Of a stretch of DNA of 64,000 nt, positions 37,120 to 48,800 are shown piece by piece. Every line of letters starts with the position of its first letter. Position 1 is the stretch's first letter. A program made the position numbers and the translations under genes. This DNA is from Welwitschia mirabilis (lineage: Eukaryota; Gnetophyta; Gnetopsida; Welwitschiales), in assembly GCA_051453625.1 (NCBI GenBank), contig JBOZIK010000001.1:73534456-73598455 (forward strand), read 5' to 3'. The notes below the pieces were generated by a model. The model was not told the DNA's origin. It searched no databases and saw only the letters and a program-made list of their open reading frames with translations.

Positions 37120-37400
37120 ATAGTAAAGAAACACACATGATACATGAATTGTAGGTTGATCTCACTACATGATGGAAGAAAAATTGTAGTTTACATCCAT
37201 GCTTAAGTAAGATAAGAATATAATGAAATTTAGATATAATACAAACGTTATTATTAAAGGTAATTAATCTTTAAGAGGAGGTGATCTCATATAGTTAAGG
37301 GATGTTTTCTACTTAAAAGTTCTAGAACATAATTTATGTAGTTCTAATCAGTTATGTAATGTAACTTTTGAAGTGCTTTTACTAAAAATGTTTATACTAT
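37120..37400 (+). pseudogene. Copia protease of S2 (degenerate)
   Basis: In plus-strand fragments I read IVGXSHYMMEEKLXFTSML near 37146-37205, corresponding to the DSG-x-x-x-H-M loop of copia proteases. The Asp-Ser-Gly itself is damaged. At 37296-37383 follows LRDVFYLKVLEHNLCSSNQL, the conserved L-x-D-V-L-Y-V-x-x-L-x-x-N-L-x-S-x-x-Q-L segment. Stops interrupt the part between. The enzyme would have cut the Gag-Pol polyprotein. Confidence 0.82.
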
Positions 37401-37559
37401 TAAATAATTAAAATCTAATTAAGTTATATTTTTTATAAAGAAGAAATAAAATGTTTATGTCACATATTTGGTTAACATTTCTAACAACGGTTTTAAGTAT
37501 TTTCTTAATACTACAAGTGATGTAAAGATATGGCATAAAACTCTTTCTTAAGTGAACAT

Positions 37560-37770
37560 GAAGATAATGAAAAACTTGCATTAAAGAAATTGGTAAGAGC
37601 CTATTGAAGCTTCAAAAATTTAGTGGCTAGACATGTGTATCTTATTAAGAGGATAAATATACAAGGATAAGTTTTGATACAAAAAAATCCACTTCTACTT
37701 TTCATCCTTTAGATCTCTTACATTTGAATCTTATAATACTATTTTTACTCTTCATCAGCCAAATGCATTT
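37560..37770 (+). pseudogene. Start of copia integrase of S2 (truncated)
   Basis: The plus strand at 37630-37731 reads TCVSYXEDKYTRISFDTKKS and then FHPLDLLHLNL. This corresponds to the zinc-binding C-x-x-C-x-x-G-K region and the L-L-H-x-D-L segment containing the first catalytic Asp, here Asn. The catalytic core downstream is absent because T1 inserted at 37813. Confidence 0.82.
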
Positions 37771-37812
37771 AATCATGATAAAATAAATTCTAATTATTAA
37801 TTTATACAATTA

Positions 37813-38081
37813 TGTTAATTAAGTAGTTAAGTACTATTAATAAGGAATATAACTAATCATACTTATTTCATGAAGAGTCATATCTCTTTATGTAACATAT
37901 AAGCTACATAATGGGATATCAAATGTGCATAATCTAGTTGTATTTTCATTCATCTAATTTATAAATTCTAATTAACATAAAAATATTTTATTTATCTTTA
38001 ATTTTTATGCCTTTTTATTTTCATCGTATATTTTATTAAGATTTATTATGCTTTATTGTGCTTCTGCATATACTTTTAACA
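37813..38081 (+). repeat. 5' LTR of copia T1
   Basis: Right edge ...TTTTAACA directly abuts the primer site. The left edge is placed at TGTTAATTAAGTAGTTAAG because it gives TG...CA ends and because S2 coding similarity fades just before. Length 269 bp, short like many copia LTRs. The left edge is less certain than the right. Confidence 0.65.
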
Positions 38082-38093
38082 TGGTATCAGAGC
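38082..38093 (+). promoter_or_regulatory. Primer binding site of T1, tRNA-iMet type (intact)
   Basis: TGGTATCAGAGC, the unmutated copia primer site complementary to initiator tRNA-Met. It contains no CpG, which may explain its survival when the tRNA-Asp sites in the window are all altered. Confidence 0.92.
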
Positions 38094-38099
38094 ACAACC

Positions 38100-38935
38100 A
38101 TGAAATAATATGAAGATAAATCATGAAGTTGATAATATTATAAAGTATGAAAAACTTAATAAAAATAATATTTTTGTACTTATAAATGAATTTAATATTA
38201 AGATATCAACATAAAATTAGAAGATAGAGAGGGCATGCATTACCACTCTAATATAAATGCATTAATATTATGCCTTAAAATAATACATAAACCTTATTTC
38301 CTTAAACTACACCATTTGCAAGTTGATAATACAATATTTTGTAATTGAAGAAATATTTTAAGGTTTTCTATATGAAAGTGTATTTACAAATAAGGATGAT
38401 AAGGCATAACTAATCATACTCATCCTAGTGGTAAATGTCAATGATAAAGTTATTAACTATAACCCTCAAATTTAAAGATCACATAGATGTCACAAGTTTG
38501 AAGAAAATAATCATCAACATAAAAGCATGAATTCAAGAACAAGATTCTATTATAGATGAAGAAATGATTAAGTTCACCTTGCTTCAAATTTTTTTCAAAA
38601 GTTTAATGTGTTGTATGAAGTACTAAAATATGCTAATATTCAATAGTTAATAATAAAAGAAAATGACCTAAAATATAATTAAAAAAAGAAAGAATGTGAA
38701 AAAATTAGGCTTGGTATGTCAAAGAAAAACATAAGACCAAAAAATAGGAAATTAAAGTTGTGTAAATTTTGTTATAAAATGCTTTTTATTTATAAGATTC
38801 CTATCTTAAGATACAAATCACCCATAAGAAAAATAAAAAGAACAATCATGGTAAAGAAAATTGAGACAAAAATCTTTGGAATTATGATCATAAGTGATGA
38901 AATAATTTATTGAGAAGATTTCTTCATAATTTTTA
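38100..38935 (+). pseudogene. gag of copia T1 (degenerate)
   Basis: The plus strand between primer site and protease. An open piece at 38716-38913 contains KLKLCKFCYKM, matching the C-x-x-C start of a copia gag zinc knuckle, followed by a Lys-rich tail. The N-terminal part is heavily mutated, with an unclear start near 38110 (MKINHEVDNI). Assignment rests mainly on position and on the following protease. Confidence 0.65.
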
Positions 38936-39200
38936 TAGGAAATTCTGAAACACAATTCATAAACTTAAGAACACTAAGTCATATGGATTGTAATAAGAAG
39001 TACTTCATGAAGCTTATGCTAGACTCAAATAACATCATAAAACATGTAAATATTAGTGATGAAAAGAAACTAAAAGTTAATCCATTAGGAATTGTAAAGC
39101 TACTCTTCCTTACCTTGAGGGAACTATTTTATTTTCTGAACTTCAAGATGAATTTAAAATTACTTTCATTTCGAATGGATCATGTTGCATCATAAAAAAG
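38936..39200 (+). pseudogene. Copia protease of T1 (degenerate)
   Basis: LRTLSHMDCNKKYFMKLML at 38962-39018 matches the S-H-M-T-x-x-x-x-x-F loop after the DSG active site; the DSG itself is lost. It continues DEKKLKVNPLGIVKL, the usual x-K-V-x-G-x-G-T-V-x-L strand. The open frame 38983-39195 covers most of it. Functionally dead because the catalytic Asp-Ser-Gly is not readable. Confidence 0.8.
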
Positions 39201-39399
39201 AAATAGAAATAATTAGAGAAGTTTAAATTGGTAGAATTTACCTTCTATAGATAAACAAACCAATAATAAAGATGTTTTAACTATTGAAAAAAATGAAAAA
39301 AATGATTTAGCATCTAAGGTTAAAGCATACATATTTTAAAAATATTAAAAAACTACATCAAATAAGTGATGAAATTTCAAAAATAAGTGATGAAATTCC

Positions 39400-40420
39400 A
39401 GAACTAAAAATTGAAGGAATAAGCTATAAGGCTTATTAGATGGATAAAAGCACCTCAAGGCCATTTCAAAAGAATAGAGTGGAAAGAGTGGAGATGAAAT
39501 TTGAACTAATTCATAAAGATTTGAATGAAGCATTACCTATTTTATTTTTAAAATAATAAAAATATTTATTTACGTTTATTGATAACTATAGTATCATGTA
39601 TTTCATATACTTTCTATGAAATAAATTGCAAACTCTTAATGTTTTTAAAGCATTTTATACATTAACTAAAAAGAAAATAAATCTATAAATTAATAATGTT
39701 ATAATAGATGAAGGAAAAAAAACACATATCAATTAATTTTCATGATGAACTTAAAAAATACTAAAATTCAATATGAAGTTATCCTCTTTTCTATACTAAA
39801 CTCAATAGATCTTTAGAAGAGAAAATTAAAAAAACAAAGAAATAATCAAAACTATAGTATATAAGATGATGTTTCATCATTTCTATGGATAAAAGCTATT
39901 ACAGTAAATATTTATCTTTAAAAACAACATTCAACTAAATTTCTAAATAGAGATAAACTAAAATGAAGATGTTCTAAAACAATATTTTCCTATAATTATT
40001 TGAGAACTTTTGGAAAAAAAATTCTTTAGATAAATCTTATAACATAAAATCAATTATAAAATAATGCCAAAATGGATTTTATGCTTAATTACAACAATAA
40101 AAATAGGATCTATCACATACGAAATCAAATCCTAAAAGAATTACTATTACCTAAGATATTATTTTTAATAAAATATCTAACTTTAATAATACTATTTAAT
40201 TTACACCATTTCATGATCTAATTTTAAGAAATAAAGAGATAATAATACTCCTTTATGAAACTAACAAGAATATAAATGAAAATCTAAATGAATTAGATTT
40301 TAAATACTTGATGGGAATAGATGATCATACTAATGATAAAGAGCAAATTATTCTAACTAAAAATAATAATGACAAACTAAATTTCCCTTCAACGTATGAA
40401 ACATAAATGCCATGTTGAGT
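39400..40420 (+). pseudogene. Copia integrase of T1 (degenerate)
   Basis: The plus strand has STSRPFQKNRVERVEMKFEL and IHKDLNEALP near 39450-39540, then KYLFTFIDNYSIMYFIYFL (about 39555-39615) with FKAFYTLTKKK following. This is the core pattern with the first catalytic Asp in H-x-D and the F-I-D-D-Y strand, here IDNY. A late segment near 40100-40180 resembles the region after integrase. Stops are frequent. RT does not follow; element C starts at 40673. Confidence 0.85.
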
Positions 40421-40672
40421 AAGACAAACTTATAATTAGTTACATGAAGATTAAATAAGTCTAGTATTAACATTTAAAATTATCATTTATTTCAAGTTTT
40501 TTAAGATAGTTTAGCATAGTAAAGAAATTAATTTTATTGTTTTAATTATAAAAACATGTCTTATCCTATTTTTGATGCAATAGCTAAATTTATGCTTTAC
40601 CCCCTGACATTTTTATATTTTTAACCATATTTTGGAGCAAATGCTAGAAATTTGAGCTATTCATATGTAAAA

Positions 40673-41743
40673 TGTTGGGGGTACTAATTATGTGGAAGAT
40701 GAAATTGGTCACTTGAGAAAGTTAGCTCTAAACTGAATGTTCTAGATTTACCATGGTATGTTGCATTATTTCCATTTTTAGGTGAAGTCATTTCCTACAT
40801 TTGAATATTTTGTTATTTTTAATCAAAAAAATGATAAAATCCTAATTATAAAAATCCTAGTTATAATTTTCAATATAAATAGTCCTAATTCCTCATTTTA
40901 AAGGGACTTTTGAGCACACTCTAGAGTGAATAGGATTTGGAGTTGAAAGAGCTTTTTATGATATTTACTTTCTAATTCCCTTCCTTTTGGTAAGGGTCTA
41001 GCCTTAACGATAGCATGACATTTTATGCTTAATCTTGATATTTTCATTATATGATGTAATTATTTATTCTATTTTTCCAACAAAGATTGTTTATTCTATT
41101 TCTTGATTTGAAGATATGATTATCTTCATATTTTTAATACTTGAAGTGAATCAACATTCTTGTCAAGTTTATAATATTTCTTGAGTAAATAGTCATTTTT
41201 ATTTTTTAGTTTCATGATTTGATTTCATTTGATGACATATGAATTAAGTTTCCTATTTTTCATGCTTATGAAAAGGCTATGAAAGCTAGAGTGACTTGAG
41301 GATATCACCATTACTTATGCGGTGAATGAGATAATGCCACCATGCTTGAGATTCTTGATACCTGGCATAAATTAGTGTTTAATGTGGAACAATGTACATA
41401 TCATGGAATAGAAATATCTTATCCTAGTCAAAATGCTAATATTAGTATTTAATAGCTATGTTTTACTCCAAAGGTTTTACTTAATGGTTTAAGAAGATTT
41501 TTGTTACAATTTTGACTTGAAATATTCCTCTGGATGTCTGCTTGAATAGTATTTATGTTGGTTTACTATTATTTCTACCAAATCTACCCCTAGAGGAAGA
41601 ACTACAATAGGAATAAATTACATATAAAAGTTTTAGTTATTTTATTGGTAATTAACCTAATAATGTTTTTTTACCTATAGTGCTCCTATGTTATTACATA
41701 ACGACATTAAAATAAAAGTGTAGTCATATGTTCACCATAAACA
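40673..41743 (+). repeat. 5' LTR of element C (1071 bp)
   Basis: It starts TGTTGGGGGTACTAATT, an Athila-style terminus, and ends ATAAACA seven bases before the primer site. A TATA box lies about 200 bases in. It is unrelated at DNA level to families A and B. No second copy exists in the window, so the right edge rests on the primer site and the left edge on the TGTTGGGGG start. Confidence 0.72.
40874..40881 (+). promoter_or_regulatory. Putative TATA box of element C LTR
   Basis: TATAAATA, plus orientation, about 200 bases into the LTR and followed by GTCCTAATTCCTC, consistent with U3/R. Confidence 0.55.
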
Positions 41744-41750
41744 AGCTTTT

Positions 41751-41768
41751 TGGCACCATAAATAAGGA
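41751..41768 (+). promoter_or_regulatory. Primer binding site of element C, tRNA-Asp type (decayed)
   Basis: TGGCACCATAAATAAGGA, with the first seven bases matching the tRNA-Asp complement except CpG to CA. It is the third independent family here with this primer type. Confidence 0.72.
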
Positions 41769-42339
41769 TAGTGATATAGTAGCTATAATGGAAGATGTAT
41801 AAATTTATTTTCTTGCATTTAAAATTTTAGCATTTTTCATTTCTTACACTCTCTAGTATCCTCTACTAGTGAAATCTAAAATTGATCCTCTTTTTTATGT
41901 TCTTTTTAGTTTCTTTACATTCTAGTAATATTTTTAGCTCTAGAAAGTATGTTATTGCTACAATAATATTTTATGCTTGGTTCTTATTAAACAATAGCTT
42001 AAGTATTGAAAATTCAAAAAGTTAAAAAATAAAAAAAAGTTAAAAGAGCTCAAAAAGAAAAGAAGTCTTCAATCCTTATTTACCATCTATAATTTTCATT
42101 ACTGCTATACTTTATTATCAGTATTAATTTTTATTTAGGTTTATATTTTAATTTTGATTTAATTGTATGAATTTCCAAAATTCTAGGATTTTTAAGGGTT
42201 TTGAATTCTTACACTATACAATTTTATTTCTATCACTTATTTCTTACTACATCTAGTGTAAACCATTTTTTAACATCCTAAACATATCAACACTACTAGC
42301 CTTTCTATAATATTTAACACTTATAAATATTTTTTGACA
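41769..42339 (+). other. Leader of element C
   Basis: Between primer site and gag; AT-rich, no coding signal seen. Confidence 0.5.
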
Positions 42340-43209
42340 TCATGGATCTTTTGAAATTTAAAACATTACATGCATTAGAAGCATAAGTCTTATAATTATT
42401 TGTATAGAATATCTTTCAAATATCAAATAGATCCTAATAATAACAATGATAGTGAACCCTTCTCTAGAAGCCGTTCACATGGAAGACCACAAATAAGTCA
42501 ACAATATATCAATTAAAATAAAAACGTTCTTTTTCAAAATCCTTAGTTTAGTTTTACAAATAATCAACCTTCATTTTAAAACCCTTAGTTCTTTCAAAAT
42601 TATTAATTCCATTTTCTAAATTAACCACATTTCTAAAATCCTAATTTAATTTTTCAAATGATCAATCACATTATTAAAAAAACTCCTTTAAAAATCCTTT
42701 ATCTAGACATAATCTCAAAGATTGTCTTTAATATCAATGTCTAGGAATAACATCATGTATTGTTAAACCTATAAATGCTGATATATTAGATTTTAAACCA
42801 TTTATTATTCAACTTTTTTCACACTTTCATGACCTTAAATTTAAAGATTCCAACTTACACTTAAAGGAGTTTAAATGTGTACTCTCAATTATTCCTTGAA
42901 ATCCCAATACATCTAATGCACTTAGATTGATATTATTCCCCTTATCTGTAAAATGAAAAGATAAATTTTAGTTGTATACATTAAAACCTATCTATATAAT
43001 AACTTGGATAGATTTAAATTGAGCCTTTATTACTAAATTATTTCTTGGTTACAAAAGAAATTTCTTGAAAGAGAGATGATGAATCTTGAATAAAAAGATA
43101 ATAAAACATGCTTTCAAACTCTAGAAATATCTAAAGATATACTTTGAAATTCCCACAACATGATTTTGAATGAGAAATAATCATTAACTTCTTTTATGAA
43201 GTACTATAC
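42340..43209 (+). pseudogene. gag of element C, first part
   Basis: Plus-strand fragments give the Athila gag order. The N-terminal region near 42360-42720 is Asn/Phe-rich. The core near 42810-43010 has FHTFMTLNLKIPT and the run ending in YLYNNLDRFKL. Near 43040-43200 there is KKFLEREMMNLE followed by HNMILNEK and LTSFMKYYT. The last is the F-Y-x-G-L-x-Y segment of gag, and it is cut here by A4. Reading resumes in phase at 55749. Multiple stops. Confidence 0.75.
43205..43209 (+). repeat. Target-site duplication of A4, left copy
   Basis: TATAC immediately before the A4 5' LTR; identical to 55744-55748. Confidence 0.93.
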
Positions 43210-44459
43210 TATTACACTGCCAAATTGTTTGTATGTGATAGAGTATTTGAGTAGTTTTGCAAGACATTAAATAGGTTTATATTGAGTTTTGACAATAATG
43301 GAGATCTAAGATAAATGTCACCAAAAATGTAATCTTCATTACATTTAACAACATTTAAAGAAAATTATAATACTTCCTATCTATAGCAGTAATCATGTAA
43401 TTAAAGATGCAAATTTAATACCAAAAATACTTTACAAAAGTCCATCATCCACCTCATCATCTGGATGATAGTATAAATGATAAAAATACTTAAGTTGAGG
43501 AGGATGCTTATTAGATTAATTTGTCAGCTAATGTGGAACTCATATAATATGGAATCATTTCTTATGATTTCCAGATGACCAGCAAGATGACACTTAAAAA
43601 TAACACTTCACTAAGCTTCACCTAACTTTTACCATATGGCTTACACCTTCTTGTGAAACTATTAGGATTATTAGCATGTCTATTAGTGTTTATTGATTTT
43701 AGAGTCTGTTTTGTAATAAATTATGCCTTCGCCATTAACTTTGCTTTTATTTTCTTTGGTACTAGAAATTCTTATAACAAGAATCAAAGGGAAAGAGATC
43801 CATTTGTTATTATTACAGAGAGACATCTTCCTTGGTGTTGTGTTATGTATCCTTCATTGAGGTGCTATTGCTTTGTAACACAGATGCTAGTTTGCTTTAA
43901 TCAAAATTATGTTTTTTGTTTTCTATATTTTATTATATTCATTTTCATTATGATTTATATTTCTTCTAATCTCATAATAGCTTCATTGGTGATATAGATC
44001 ACCACTGCAATCTTTATTGAGGTCGGCATTACTAGTTTAGATGGATTACATTTCATTTCCTAAATGAACTTTGCATTATTTTCATATTCTATTCAATGTA
44101 CCTTATAACTTAGATTGGTATTGGTTTAGTGATAAATTTTTTTTAATTAATTTAGATTATATAGGATCGATCTCTATGATAGGTTGATTTAGTAATCAGA
44201 TAAAATTTGCATCTAGAATAGGACTTGCATCTCATTTACATAGTGCATGTATTTGCATTATTATTTTTACATCATAGTTTGTTCTACTGTAAGATTACAT
44301 AATGTTTTATTTTGAAATCAATTCTCTTTCTTCTTGCTTATGCTTTGATGAGATTAGGACATTTGGGTTACTTCCATATATATTAGTATGCATATATATT
44401 TTTGTGATTTACAAGATTTGTTTAAGGATATAACATTTGCACAAATATGCACTGTAACA
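43210..44459 (+). repeat. 5' LTR of A4
   Basis: It starts TATTACACTGCC (TG lost to TA) and ends CTGTAACA. Homologous to 54502-55743. Dyad motifs at 43451-43470 and 43570-43592. A 114-codon plus frame at 43653-43997 is judged a chance frame. Confidence 0.9.
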
Positions 44460-44462
44460 TCT

Positions 44463-44480
44463 TGATGCCATTGCCAAGAA
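44463..44480 (+). promoter_or_regulatory. Primer binding site of A4, tRNA-Asp type
   Basis: TGATGCCATTGCCAAGAA, three bases (TCT) after the LTR end. CpG positions have become TG or CA, with extra G-to-A changes. Confidence 0.85.
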
Positions 44481-45129
44481 AGGCTACTTTGAGTTAAAGG
44501 ATTATCATTACTCAGATAAGTGTTTTATATTTTGATTTATGAATTTGTCTATAGTAGCATTGTATTCTTATTTTGAAACATAGATTTTTCTTTTCACATG
44601 TTTTATTTTGTCTTTCAAAAATAACACCTTATCATCCCATTTTTCATCTAGATGATTTATAGTAATGACAGCTTGTGAAACTTAGGGGTTTTCATTTTCT
44701 AAATAACTAGTATTTTTCTTTTATCATTTCCTCTATCATCCAGATAACTTAGCAAATGACTATTATTTTCATTCTGTGTTTACTCATAATTCTCTTTTTC
44801 TATGTTTTTTATTTTTAGTTTTTTTTGGTTCACTGTTGTCCAGGTACATCGTTTAAACAACTACTCAGACGATGCTTTATAGAAATAGAACTAAGCATAC
44901 TAGGACATAGTAAAATCTAAAAAAAATTAAAAATATTAGAGAGAGTGGATTTTGATCAAATAAAATACCTGAGAAGATTTGGTCAACTACAAACTTAGCC
45001 TAGGTGTGCATACCTTAGATATGTAAAAAATTCCAAGAATTGAATAAAAATAGTTTTTGCATTTATTATTTCTGAATATGATTTTTCAAAATAAATTTTT
45101 TTAAAAGATAGTTTAGAAGAAAGTCATTT
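44481..45129 (+). other. Untranslated leader of A4 with dyad motifs
   Basis: It contains TCATCTAGATGA at 44644-44655 (perfect palindrome), CTATCATCCAGATAAC near 44733-44748 and a weaker GTCCAGGTACATCG near 44839. Equivalent blocks are in the A1 and A3 leaders. The rest is AT-rich without frames. Confidence 0.65.
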
Positions 45130-46850
45130 TATGACAATGTTGAATTCATTGCAAAAATAGAAATATGATGCTTTGCCTAATCCCTCTATTATGATTGGAG
45201 CCTCTAATACTCCCATAAATCCAAATGCTAATTTCACCCTTAAATAACTAATTAAAAATAAGAAACATAAAATTCAAAACCATTTTGACATACCTTCTGA
45301 TCATAATGTTAAGTTAAGAAATTTAAATACTTATTTTGATTTTAATGGAGAAAATAATAAAGATTCCCTCCAAGCTGATATCAAACAATTAGTGCTTACT
45401 TCTGGAAATAGTTAAAAAACAAATTAGTGATCATACTTATATGGTTATTTTTCCTATTAATTTAAAAGAAAAAGCTAAATTATGGTTAATAACTATTCAC
45501 ATATAAGCTTAAAAACATAAAATCAAGTTTAAGAAGCATTTATAAAAAGATTTTTAAGTGAAACAATAATAAGAAAAACAAAGAAAGAGGTAACAAATTT
45601 CCAACAACCTAATGAAGATTATGCCTCCACTTATGAAGGTTTTTTCATCGCAATTCATTCTAATCTTATAGATGCATTCACTTAAAAAGAATTACTAGAT
45701 TATTTTTATAGTGGACTTAATAGCCAAATCAAGCAACTTATAGATTTTTCATGTGGAGGAAATTTAATAAATCTCACATTAAAAAAGGCATGGATGTTGT
45801 TGTAAGAACTTGTAAAAAAAGTCAAACATGGCCTAAACCAATTCCTAAAGAAAATCATACTATAGACCAAATCATAAAAGATCTTAAATAAGTAAAATAA
45901 GAAAAAAAAGAATTAAAAATGAAAAAATAACTAACACATGTTATTAAGGATTTTATAATGATATTAGAAAAATACACTCAAATGATCTTAGATGTAAAGG
46001 TGGTAACTAAAAAGAGTGTGGTTGTGATTCCAACTTATGATTTGTATGAGTAAAACTATTATGTAATAGAAGAGTGTCCTTCATTGCCTCTTTACAAAGA
46101 AAATATTTATGAGGAGGTGTGTGCATTTAACCAAATGTCTTCAAACTTTGGATCCTAAAATCAAAATCAAAATAAAAACCAATTTCAATGTAGGATGAAG
46201 GAATAATAGATTTTCAATATTTTGAGAAGGAATTTAAGAGTTTTCAAGAAAATCATCCAAAATTTTCAATTATTTAAAAATAGATTTTAGAATTCTAACT
46301 TTCAAACAGATAACTCAAACTTCCAATCAAGCAACTTAAATTGTCAAGAAAGCATATCAAAATCACAAAATCACAATGATCTACTTATAAATTCCATTAA
46401 TAAGTTAAAAAAATCTCAAGAAAAAATAAATTCAAACATTGAAAATCTTGTTAATATTCTTTAACAAACTATGCTTGCAAATTGAAGACCATAAGGATTA
46501 CTTGTCCTAATGAAGTAAAAAAAAAAATGTAAAGTTATGACAAGAAGTAAAAATAATATAATACCTCCTATTCATGAGGCTTTAACATCCCAAAATGATA
46601 AGAATTATTAAAAAGAAGAGGATATTGAAATCTTAGAAAATCATACTTTTTCTTCTTCTTTAAGTAATAAGCTTAATAAGAAAGATTTTTCTCAAGATAA
46701 AGGTAAGAAACTTGCTACTCCTTAGCTTGATAGACTAAATACTAATCCTACTTTTGATGAGCATTTTAAAGGCTTAATGAAAAATGTGAATACAAATTTA
46801 TCATTTTGGAAACTTTTGCAAGAAAATCCTAAACATCTTAAGTTATGAAA
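45130..46850 (+). pseudogene. gag of A4 (degenerate)
   Basis: The plus strand carries, in order, an N-terminal Pro/Asn region (45190-45320) and HTYMVIFPINLKEKAKLWLI near 45433-45495, the gag core. Then come STYEGFFIAIHSNL (about 45630-45670) and YFYSGLNSQIKQLIDFSCGG (about 45698-45757), the conserved F-Y-x-G-L segment. A zinc-knuckle region near 46020-46110 includes ECPSLPLYKENIYEEVCAFN. A Gln/Asn-rich tail and a linker with MTRSKNNIIPPIHEALTSQ follow near 46540-46600. Stops mostly stand where Gln, Arg or Trp is expected. Confidence 0.85.
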
Positions 46851-46939
46851 ATATCTCATTAGGAGGAAACAAAAATGGACTACACTTAGTAAATTGTTCC
46901 TATCCTAATATATAACCAACCTAGTTTTATAAAAATGTC

Positions 46940-47376
46940 AAAAATTTAAGGATTCAGGGGCAACAATAGTTAGTGTCATATTAAAAGAAAATAAAAGAAT
47001 AAAGAAAGACTTAATAAATATAAGATTGAGTGTTAATATTATGTCTTTACACATTTGTAAATAACATGGTTTAAAAAATAGAATTATTCCTACAGAAATT
47101 ATTTTAGAATTAGCAGATATATTAGAGAATAAACCTTTAAGAGTAATAAAAGATTTGGTGATTTAAATTAAAGAAGTATTTTATCCAATAAAAGTGGTTA
47201 TGATTAATGTTAAATATAATAGAGGTTTAGATAGATCTTTTTGTGTAATAGTCCATTGTATTATTGACACTAGAATTGAAATAGTGGAATGTCACTTAGA
47301 AAATAAAAAGTTTACCATTAGAGTTTTTAATGTTACTAAAAAGGATTTAGGTGATGAGTTAAATATTGAAGGATAA
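46940..47376 (+). pseudogene. Aspartic protease of A4
   Basis: The plus strand has FKDSGATIVSVILKE near 46946-46990. The active-site loop is decayed to IRLSVNIMSLHIC near 47020-47058. Then PTEIILELADILENKPLRVI and the open 60-residue frame 47194-47376 follow (VMINVKYNRGLDRSF, TRIEIVECHLENKKF, TIRVFNVTKKDLGDEL). The Asp-x-Gly is lost (compare DIGTS in A1), so it would be inactive even without stops. Confidence 0.83.
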
Positions 47377-47617
47377 ATTAAGCCAACTCTATTTTTACAA
47401 CATTATCCACTTAAATAGAGATGGTTAATGCTTCATGAGCCTACCTTATTTGATGATCCACCTGGAGTACAAAACTTGAAAGCTCTTAATGACGATGAAC
47501 TCAATTATGAGCATTTAGGAACTAACTATTATGATTAGAAAACTAAATAAACTAAAACTACAATTCATAAAGAAGTTTAACATCTAAAAATACTTAAGAT
47601 TTTTTATTTTGAGGGAG

Positions 47618-47654
47618 GTCATCGACCCTAGTCATCTAGATGATAGAGTGATGC
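47618..47654. repeat. Dyad block in the PR-RT linker of A4
   Basis: GTCATCGACCCTAGTCATCTAGATGATAGAGTGATGC, with a perfect 12-base palindrome core at 47632-47643. A1 has ATCATCTAGATGTT at the equivalent place (near 3014-3027, reverse orientation of element) and A3 has ATTATCTAGATGATT near 23992. Confidence 0.8.
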
Positions 47655-47929
47655 AATAATTAATTTTGATTAAAATTTAATAAAAACCAAAAATGTAAAA
47701 TTAAATCTAAAACCTTTACCTAGTGGATTGAAATATATATTTATGTGTGATGATCAGAACAAACCTTTGATAATAAATGAGAATATTTTTCCTCAATAAG
47801 AATTAATTTTAATTTAAATTCTAAATTCTAAGGTTAATGCATTCATTTGGTTTAATAAATATTTAATAGCCATTCCTACTTCCATTGTTCAACATAAACT
47901 CTACCTTGAGGATAATGCAAGGTCTATTA

Positions 47930-48800
47930 GGCAACCGCAATGTAGACTAAATCCAATCCTTAAATGAGTCATAAAGGATTAAATCATTAAATTAATTGAT
48001 GTTAGAATTATTTATGCCATATCTAATAGTGAGTGATTTAGCCCTTTGCTGGTAGTGCTTAAGAAAAATGGGAAGTGGAGAATGTGTATTAATGTTAGAA
48101 AACTAAATGAAGTAACAAAAAAAACCATTGTTCTTTACCTTTCTTTGATTAGATATTGATAGAATCCTAGGACATTATTTTTATTACTTTATTAATGAGT
48201 ATAATAATTATAACTAGGTTTATATAGCTAGTGAGGATTAAGTTAAAACTACCTTTAATTTACCTTTTAGAACTTTTGCCTTTATACACATGCCTTTTAG
48301 ACTTTATAATGCTCTTGTTACTTTTTAATATGCAATTATGGGTATTTTTTCTAATATGTTAGAGGATTTAATTAAAATTTTCATAGATGACTTCTTAATA
48401 TATCGTAAAAAATTTAAACAAATCTTAGAAAGGTTAGAAAAAATCCTTAATAGATGCATTGAGAGTGGCCTATATTTAATTTGAATGAAGATTTTCTTTT
48501 TAGGAGATAATGAAATTATCTTAGGTCACCAAATTTCTAGTAAAGGAATTAGGATAGACCCTGAAAAAGTAAGTACCATTAAAAACCTAACTCCTCCAAT
48601 CAATGTAAAACAAGTTCATTCTTTACTTAATCATTGTGGTGTTTATAATTGTTTTATTCAAGATTATGCTAAAATTTGTAAACCCTTCACTCATTACTTA
48701 AAAAGAAGCTAAATTTAAATGGAATAAATCTTACTAGCTTACTTTTGAAATACTTAAGGATAAAATCTCTTCTGCACCTATTGAAATGAGACCAAATTGA
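47930..48800 (+). pseudogene. Reverse transcriptase of A4 (degenerate)
   Basis: The plus strand contains KKNGKWRMCINVRKLNEVTK near 48062-48120 (fingers) and a palm with the active-site box FIDD at 48380-48391 (IKIFIDDFLIYRKKF), where A1 has FMDD. The thumb-connection forms the open frame 48485-48712 (ILGHQISSKGIRIDPEKVST and INVKQVHSLLNHCGVYNCF). It corresponds to the minus-strand frames at 1850-2507 in A1. Palm segments between need frame changes. Confidence 0.88.

Larger units (their letters stand above)
36381..37812 (+). mobile_element. SIRE-like Ty1/copia fragment S2
   Basis: A plus-strand piece with the gag tail, protease and the start of integrase in copia order. It is cut at 37813 by the LTR of copia T1. 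A Lys/Asp/Glu-rich stretch at 36500-36800 (NDKDKQLLYEVYDLLSK) resembles the region after the zinc knuckle in SIRE-type gag. The left border is not defined; no LTR was found. Confidence 0.7.
37813..40672 (+). mobile_element. Ty1/copia element T1, 5' half
   Basis: A short LTR (269 bp), an intact tRNA-iMet primer site, gag, protease and integrase follow in copia order on plus. Element C begins at 40673, so RT and RNase H of T1 are missing here and may lie beyond C. T1 is younger than S2, which it interrupts, and older than C. Confidence 0.8.

Noticed and set aside
40560-40672. Possible polypurine tract before the element C LTR (CCCCCTGACATT)
   Set aside because: It is pyrimidine-rich on the relevant strand, and the following LTR is a 5' LTR with a primer site on its other side, so none is expected.
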